From an uncultured Oribacterium sp. (GTDB lineage Bacteria; Bacillota; Clostridia; Lachnospirales; Lachnospiraceae): a stretch of 25,386 nt of DNA. The stretch spans positions 1 through 25,386 of the forward strand of contig CALAOB010000059.1 in assembly GCA_937927445.1 (NCBI GenBank), read 5' to 3'. The first letter of the stretch is position 1. Each line of letters starts with the position of its first letter. The notes under the pieces are model-generated. The model made no database searches and was not told the DNA's origin. It saw only the letters and a list, made by a program, of their open reading frames with translations. The translations under genes and the position numbers were made by a program. This document shows, one piece after another, positions 21,850-25,386 of this stretch.

Positions 21850-23353
21850 AAATGCAATATTAAATATTATTGTAGGCTGGGGATCACAAATAGGGATTTT
21901 ACTTCTATCGTTTGTATCTAGAAGAATATTTATTCAGTTCCTTTCCGCAGACTATTTAGGAATCAACGGTTTATATAGTAACATCTTGTCGGTATTAGCG
22001 CTTGCTGAGCTCGGACTTGGAAATGTGACACAATTCTTTCTATACAAGCCAGTGGCAGAAAATGATCATAAAACGATAAATTCACTTGTGAATTATTTTC
22101 GTAAACTCTATATGATGATTGCAATGGTTGTGTTAACCATTGGATTGCTGTTAATTCCTCTTTTGAAGTACATAGTTAACAGCAATCTTAATCATAAGGA
22201 ACTGATTATATATTATATTTTATTCCTATTAAATTCGTGTGTTACATATTTTGCTGCAGATAAAACTGCGCTGTTAGCAGCTAATCAAGATGTCAGATTA
22301 ACAAAGTATGTAAACTTAGGGGTAAGTATTGCTCTGCAAGTTTTACATATTATTGTTTTGGTTATTTGGCATAATTATATGTTGTATGTTTCTGCGACAT
22401 TATTGAGCTCGATAGTGAATGTTGGTATCACAAATTGCTTATGTTATCGGAAGTACCCGTATTTAAAACAGAAGGTTACAGAAATAAACTCGATTGATAA
22501 GAATTATATTATATCTAATTTAAAAGCAACATTTGTATATAAGATAGGTGCCACGATTATTAATAATACAGACAATATTTTGATATCTGTAATTGTGAGT
22601 ACTGCTGCAGTTGGACTTTATTCAAATTACCTTATGGTTGTGAATGGTATTCAGGCTTTTTTGTCTGTCGTTACGAATTCGCTAATCAGTGGAGTTGGAA
22701 ATTTAAGTGCTAATGGTGACAAAAAGCGAATGATATCAATATTTGATGATATGATTTTCTTCTATCATTTCATAGCTGCATTTGGTAGTGTGAGTTTTTT
22801 TCTACTGTTTAATGAATTTATTTCCATATGGTTAGGTGTAAACTATCTTCTGGATCAAAGAACAGTATTTGCTATTTCTCTTTCGTTTTATATGACAAAT
22901 GCTATAAGTCCTGTCTGGATGTTTAGAGAGTCTAATGGATTATTTGATAAAGTTAAGTACTTATTATTATCTACTGCGTTTTTGAATATTATTTTTTCTA
23001 TTATACTTGGAAAAATATATGGCGTTTTTGGTATTTTGCTGGCTACATCTATAGCAAGAATATTGACGCAAGTGGTATATGAACCGCAGATACTATTTAA
23101 GTATATATTTGGTACTTCTTCAAAACACTATTGGAGTAAGCAATTTAAGTATTTATTCCTTGCAATGTTGAGCGCCGCTATTTGTTATGGTATGACATCG
23201 CTGATACCGCAGGGATTTACATTTATTGTTATCAAAGCCGTTTTATATTTTGTGATTTTTGTAGTGGTTTTTCTAGGAGGTTGTAAAACAAGCCATGAGG
23301 TTAGAGAATTAAGGGTATTTTTAAATAAAATTTTTAGAAAAAATCGATTATAG
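21830..23353 (+). CDS. wzx: Wzx-type polysaccharide flippase (MOP superfamily)
   Basis: This integral membrane transporter should flip the undecaprenyl-linked repeat unit across the membrane. Its 507 residues have about 12-14 hydrophobic helices. The N-terminus, SKNAILNIIVGWGSQIGILL then LSFVSRRIFIQFLSADYLGI and NGLYSNILSVLALAELGLG, is typical of Wzx/polysaccharide-biosynthesis proteins. The mid-protein stretch IGATIINNTDNILISVIVS starts the second half of the pseudo-repeat. ATG 21830 overlaps the FrhB-like gene by 20 bases. It is the last recognisable gene of the polysaccharide operon. Strongly AT-rich, the most extreme composition in the window by eye. Confidence 0.92.
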   Translation: MENSRSKNAILNIIVGWGSQIGILLLSFVSRRIFIQFLSADYLGINGLYSNILSVLALAELGLGNVTQFFLYKPVAENDHKTINSLVNYFRKLYMMIAMVVLTIGLLLIPLLKYIVNSNLNHKELIIYYILFLLNSCVTYFAADKTALLAANQDVRLTKYVNLGVSIALQVLHIIVLVIWHNYMLYVSATLLSSIVNVGITNCLCYRKYPYLKQKVTEINSIDKNYIISNLKATFVYKIGATIINNTDNILISVIVSTAAVGLYSNYLMVVNGIQAFLSVVTNSLISGVGNLSANGDKKRMISIFDDMIFFYHFIAAFGSVSFFLLFNEFISIWLGVNYLLDQRTVFAISLSFYMTNAISPVWMFRESNGLFDKVKYLLLSTAFLNIIFSIILGKIYGVFGILLATSIARILTQVVYEPQILFKYIFGTSSKHYWSKQFKYLFLAMLSAAICYGMTSLIPQGFTFIVIKAVLYFVIFVVVFLGGCKTSHEVRELRVFLNKIFRKNRL

Positions 23354-23733
23354 TCAGAGGACTAGCGTTGCATGGATGTGAGATACCCCGTAAGCGTTCC
23401 GTGTCAGTATGGCTAGTTTTGGCCATTCCAAAAGTGTCATCGTCATGGGAAAACGAGAGTATTTTAGTCTCAGTCTTCCCACTGGCATTTACAGTAGTGG
23501 AGCATTTCATTACACTGCCGCTTACCACTATGGGATTAATTTACTCTAATTAAGAAGAGAGAAGTCTCATGTTGAATAGACGTGCAACTCGTCGCTCTAA
23601 TGAAACGTAACATCAGCCACAGAGTGATCGTGTTTTAGGAGTAGAGGTATCGTCATAAACAGAATGACGGTACGTCATTGCCGGAATAACAGTTCGAAAT
23701 TGCCGGGAATACTCGATAGGAGGTACGTAAACG
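23354..23733. other. 380-base gap between the cps locus and the DUF4062 gene
   Basis: No gene is supported here. A 61-codon open frame on the + strand (23368-23553) and one on the - strand (23334-23528) lack ribosome sites and known motifs. Visible structures are ATGGC...GCCAT (23410-23427), AATGACG-GTA-CGTCATT (23663-23679), and a direct repeat ATTGCCG(G)GAATA at 23677-23688 and 23699-23711. Composition is more GC-rich than wzx, which suggests a junction or remnant of another element. I see no strong terminator directly after wzx. Confidence 0.5.
23572..23601 (+). promoter_or_regulatory. Possible promoter for the DUF4062 gene
   Basis: TTGAAT (23572-23577) and TCTAAT (23596-23601) are 18 bases apart and moderately match the -35 and -10 consensus. 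The leader to the start at 23734 would be about 125 bases and would include the perfect hairpin at 23663-23679. Confidence 0.3.
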
Positions 23734-25158
23734 TTGAATAAAAAATTTCAAGTGTTCATCAGTTCTACATACACGGATTTGGTGGAAGCCAGACGTAAGG
23801 TGTGTGATGCCATTCTTTCGATGTATCACTTCCCTGTGGGAATGGAATTTTTTGGCGCAGCGAATGAGGAGCAGTGGCAGATTATAAGTGAAACGATTGA
23901 TTCTTCCGATTACTATGTTCTGATTATAGGTCAGCGATACGGAACAGTAATTCCAGAAGGAAAACCTGATGCGGGAATCAGTTACACAGAGAAAGAATTC
24001 AGATATGCATTGCAAAAGGGCATACCTATTCTGGCGTTCTTGATGGATGATGGTGTAACTGTAAAACCAGAAAATGTGGAGTATGATCATCGAGAAGAGT
24101 TTACAGCATTCAAGAATGCTGTAAAAACTGGCCGACTCGTTGAATGGTGGAAAAATCCTGACGAGTTGGCACAAAAAGTTACCAGTGCACTCTATAAGCA
24201 GATTACGAGATCGAAGAGACCTGGATGGATCAGGGGAGATGCTGTCGATATTGAGAAGAGTCTTAATGTCATCACTGAATTGACAGAGCGTAATCAACAA
24301 CTCGTAGATGAGAATCGGGCTTTGACTATTGAAAATCAAAAGCTCAAACATAAATCTGAACGCATACCGAAGTTGACCGTCGTCTTGGAAGGAGATGTAC
24401 CTGACGATGATGAAAAGAACGATCCGCTCTTTGAACGAATAGATCATTTGAAAACAAGCGATGATGCGGTTGTGCACTTGAAGGTTGAATGTGTTGATAC
24501 ATCCATAGAAGAAATGAATTATCAGCTGCTAAGCCAAGCGGATTTCATCGGTGAATTACGCGGTAGAGTAACGGATGATGAAATAAAATCGTATAACGAT
24601 GCGCTACCTAAACAAGAAGAGATAAAAAAATATCTCGATCTGTATCGCGAATACCATATGATTGTTGATACTGGAATTGCTTCGGCTATTTGCATTCACA
24701 ACATAGGTTCGGCCAAAGCAACCGATGTTTCCATAACCATTGAGTTCCCTGATGAGGTAAAAGTCATGGACATCACGGATGTAAGAGAGCTCAAAGAACC
24801 AGAGGGACCAGACAAGCCGAGAGATTTGCGTGAGATTGCTTACGAAAGAGCACATAGGGCAGAGACAGCGATGTTTCAGACGATGGCGCGGCTTGATCGA
24901 TTCGGAAGCATGCCAATAAACCGGTTTGCGATAAACGCTTTATCGCTAGGCAATCATACGGTTTTTGAGTCTCTCGATATCGCTGATAACACGGTAAATA
25001 TTGAAATCAAAAACGGTATTGTTCATACAAAGTGCGATAGATTTAGAGATATCTATATTACGCCTACAGAGAAAGGCATATTTAAGGCGAAGGTAACGCT
25101 TATGTGTGCTGAGTATGAAGAACCGGAGGAAACGGAGATTACGTTTTCATGTGAGTGA
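23734..25158 (+). CDS. DUF4062-domain protein with coiled coil, possibly defence-related
   Basis: The 474 residues start KKFQVFISSTYTDLVEARRK, the hallmark of DUF4062. The domain (about 1-110) continues with VGMEFFGAANEEQWQIISE, SDYYVLIIGQRYG and GISYTEKEFRYALQKGIPI. This resembles a TIR- or nucleoside-deoxyribosyltransferase-like Rossmann fold found at the N-terminus of many multidomain defence or signalling proteins. A coiled coil is likely at about 170-210 (ITELTERNQQLVDENRALTI). The remaining 260 residues are not recognised and look beta-rich near the end. TTG 23734 is supported by AGGAGGT nine bases upstream and by the position of the domain. It follows the cps locus after a gap and precedes inverted repeats, so it is probably a separate cargo gene. 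NAD or nucleotide cleavage is possible but unproven. Confidence 0.8.
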   Translation: MNKKFQVFISSTYTDLVEARRKVCDAILSMYHFPVGMEFFGAANEEQWQIISETIDSSDYYVLIIGQRYGTVIPEGKPDAGISYTEKEFRYALQKGIPILAFLMDDGVTVKPENVEYDHREEFTAFKNAVKTGRLVEWWKNPDELAQKVTSALYKQITRSKRPGWIRGDAVDIEKSLNVITELTERNQQLVDENRALTIENQKLKHKSERIPKLTVVLEGDVPDDDEKNDPLFERIDHLKTSDDAVVHLKVECVDTSIEEMNYQLLSQADFIGELRGRVTDDEIKSYNDALPKQEEIKKYLDLYREYHMIVDTGIASAICIHNIGSAKATDVSITIEFPDEVKVMDITDVRELKEPEGPDKPRDLREIAYERAHRAETAMFQTMARLDRFGSMPINRFAINALSLGNHTVFESLDIADNTVNIEIKNGIVHTKCDRFRDIYITPTEKGIFKAKVTLMCAEYEEPEETEITFSCE

Positions 25159-25182
25159 CAGCAGGCGCATGAAACCAGAACA

Positions 25183-25358
25183 CGGTTCAGAATCACCCAG
25201 AATATTCATTCGGTGTCAGAAATATGCGGTGCCCGCTTGTATAATCGGGCACCGCATGAGTTATAGATGGTGTAAAGATCAAGGTGGAAATGACTATGGT
25301 GGATAGTTCGTAAATTAATTAACTGTGAAGATGAGTATTCCGGGCGATTCTGAACCGC
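25183..25358. repeat. Imperfect 26-bp inverted repeat around a perfect hairpin
   Basis: The arm at 25183-25208 (CGGTTCAGAATCACCC...) and the reverse complement of 25333-25358 (CGGTTCAGAATCGCCC...) agree at 23 of 26 positions. They enclose about 124 bases without a gene. The arrangement recalls a small palindromic repeat element or the ends of a non-coding mobile element, but no target-site duplication was established. Confidence 0.6.
25224..25257 (+). terminator. Perfect 12-bp hairpin after the DUF4062 gene
   Basis: ATGCGGTGCCCG (25224-25235) and CGGGCACCGCAT (25246-25257) are exact reverse complements with a 10-base loop. It lies 65 bases after the stop codon. There is no T-run, so termination is plausible but not certain. 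The rest of 25159-25386 holds no supported gene. Confidence 0.55.
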
Positions 25359-25386
25359 CGTTCCGTTTATGGTGATACCGCGATTC

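Noticed and set aside
23368..23553. 61-residue open frame after wzx
   Set aside because: No ribosome site, no domain, and an equally long open frame on the opposite strand. Probably non-coding or a remnant.
23653..24477. 274-codon - strand open frame opposite the DUF4062 gene
   Set aside because: The + strand frame has an unmistakable DUF4062 start and an ideal ribosome site.
25240..25245. TATAAT in the loop of the 25224-25257 hairpin as a promoter
   Set aside because: No -35 element is found at a suitable distance on the + strand, so it is probably chance.
1..25386. CRISPR array, tRNA or rRNA genes
   Set aside because: No regularly spaced repeats, tRNA-like cloverleaf or rRNA-like sequence was noticed.

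Overview
The window carries a capsule or exopolysaccharide (cps/eps) locus of the Wzx/Wzy type, almost all on the + strand. It most likely comes from a Gram-positive Clostridia-type Firmicute, possibly a Lachnospiraceae. The reasons are the CpsB-like PHP tyrosine phosphatase followed by split CpsC and CpsD (kinase with a Tyr-rich tail), the strong AGGAGG-type ribosome sites, and the GTG/TTG starts. I cannot name a species.

Layout. 1-238: a (TA)12 run, then a good promoter for a small secreted protein (239-784). 1013-3405: regulatory module cpsB-cpsC-cpsD. 3506-3721: small membrane protein. 3847-5796: membrane FlaA1/CapD-type nucleotide-sugar 4,6-dehydratase, followed by an intrinsic terminator-like hairpin. 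5949-8488: DegT-type aminotransferase, VanZ-like protein and PglC-like initiating phospho-sugar transferase, together pointing to a 4-amino-4,6-dideoxy-HexNAc as first sugar. 8590-10751: two paralogous FemAB/GNAT-like acyltransferase genes flanking a GNAT gene. 10748-18543: five glycosyltransferases and two Wzy-like polymerases/ligases. 18540-21849: two pyruvyl-transferase-family proteins and an FrhB-like iron-sulfur protein. 21830-23353: Wzx flippase. 23734-25158: a DUF4062 protein, possibly defence-related, flanked by apparently non-coding sequence with inverted repeats. Base composition changes sharply near 7230: genes up to there use mostly G/C-ending codons, later ones are AT-rich, as expected for a conserved front joined to an exchanged serotype-specific cassette.

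Most interesting observation. The AT-rich cassette contains a family of poly-G tracts, all on the coding strand: G9 at 8690, G7 at 9789, G9 at 10029, G9 at 12276, G8 at 15898 and G8 at 18903, plus C7 at 21668. In each of the five genes with G8 or G9, a count of 8 (or 11) gives the full-length or longest frame. With 9 G, both FemAB-like genes are broken after about 36 codons, although the correct frame is open immediately after the tract. With 9 G the glycosyltransferase at 11527 ends early. With 8 G it would run on to an ATGA overlap with the next gene. The Wzy gene and the pyruvyl transferase have 8 G and are in frame. This looks like a multi-gene slipped-strand phase-variation system that could switch acyl and pyruvyl decoration, and perhaps translational coupling, of the surface polysaccharide. 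Homopolymer sequencing error is the main alternative.

How the genes would work together. The dehydratase and aminotransferase make the UDP-amino sugar. The PglC-like enzyme loads it on undecaprenyl phosphate. The glycosyltransferases extend the repeat unit, which the acyl and pyruvyl transferases modify. Wzx flips it and Wzy polymerises it. CpsC/D and the phosphatase CpsB control chain length and output.
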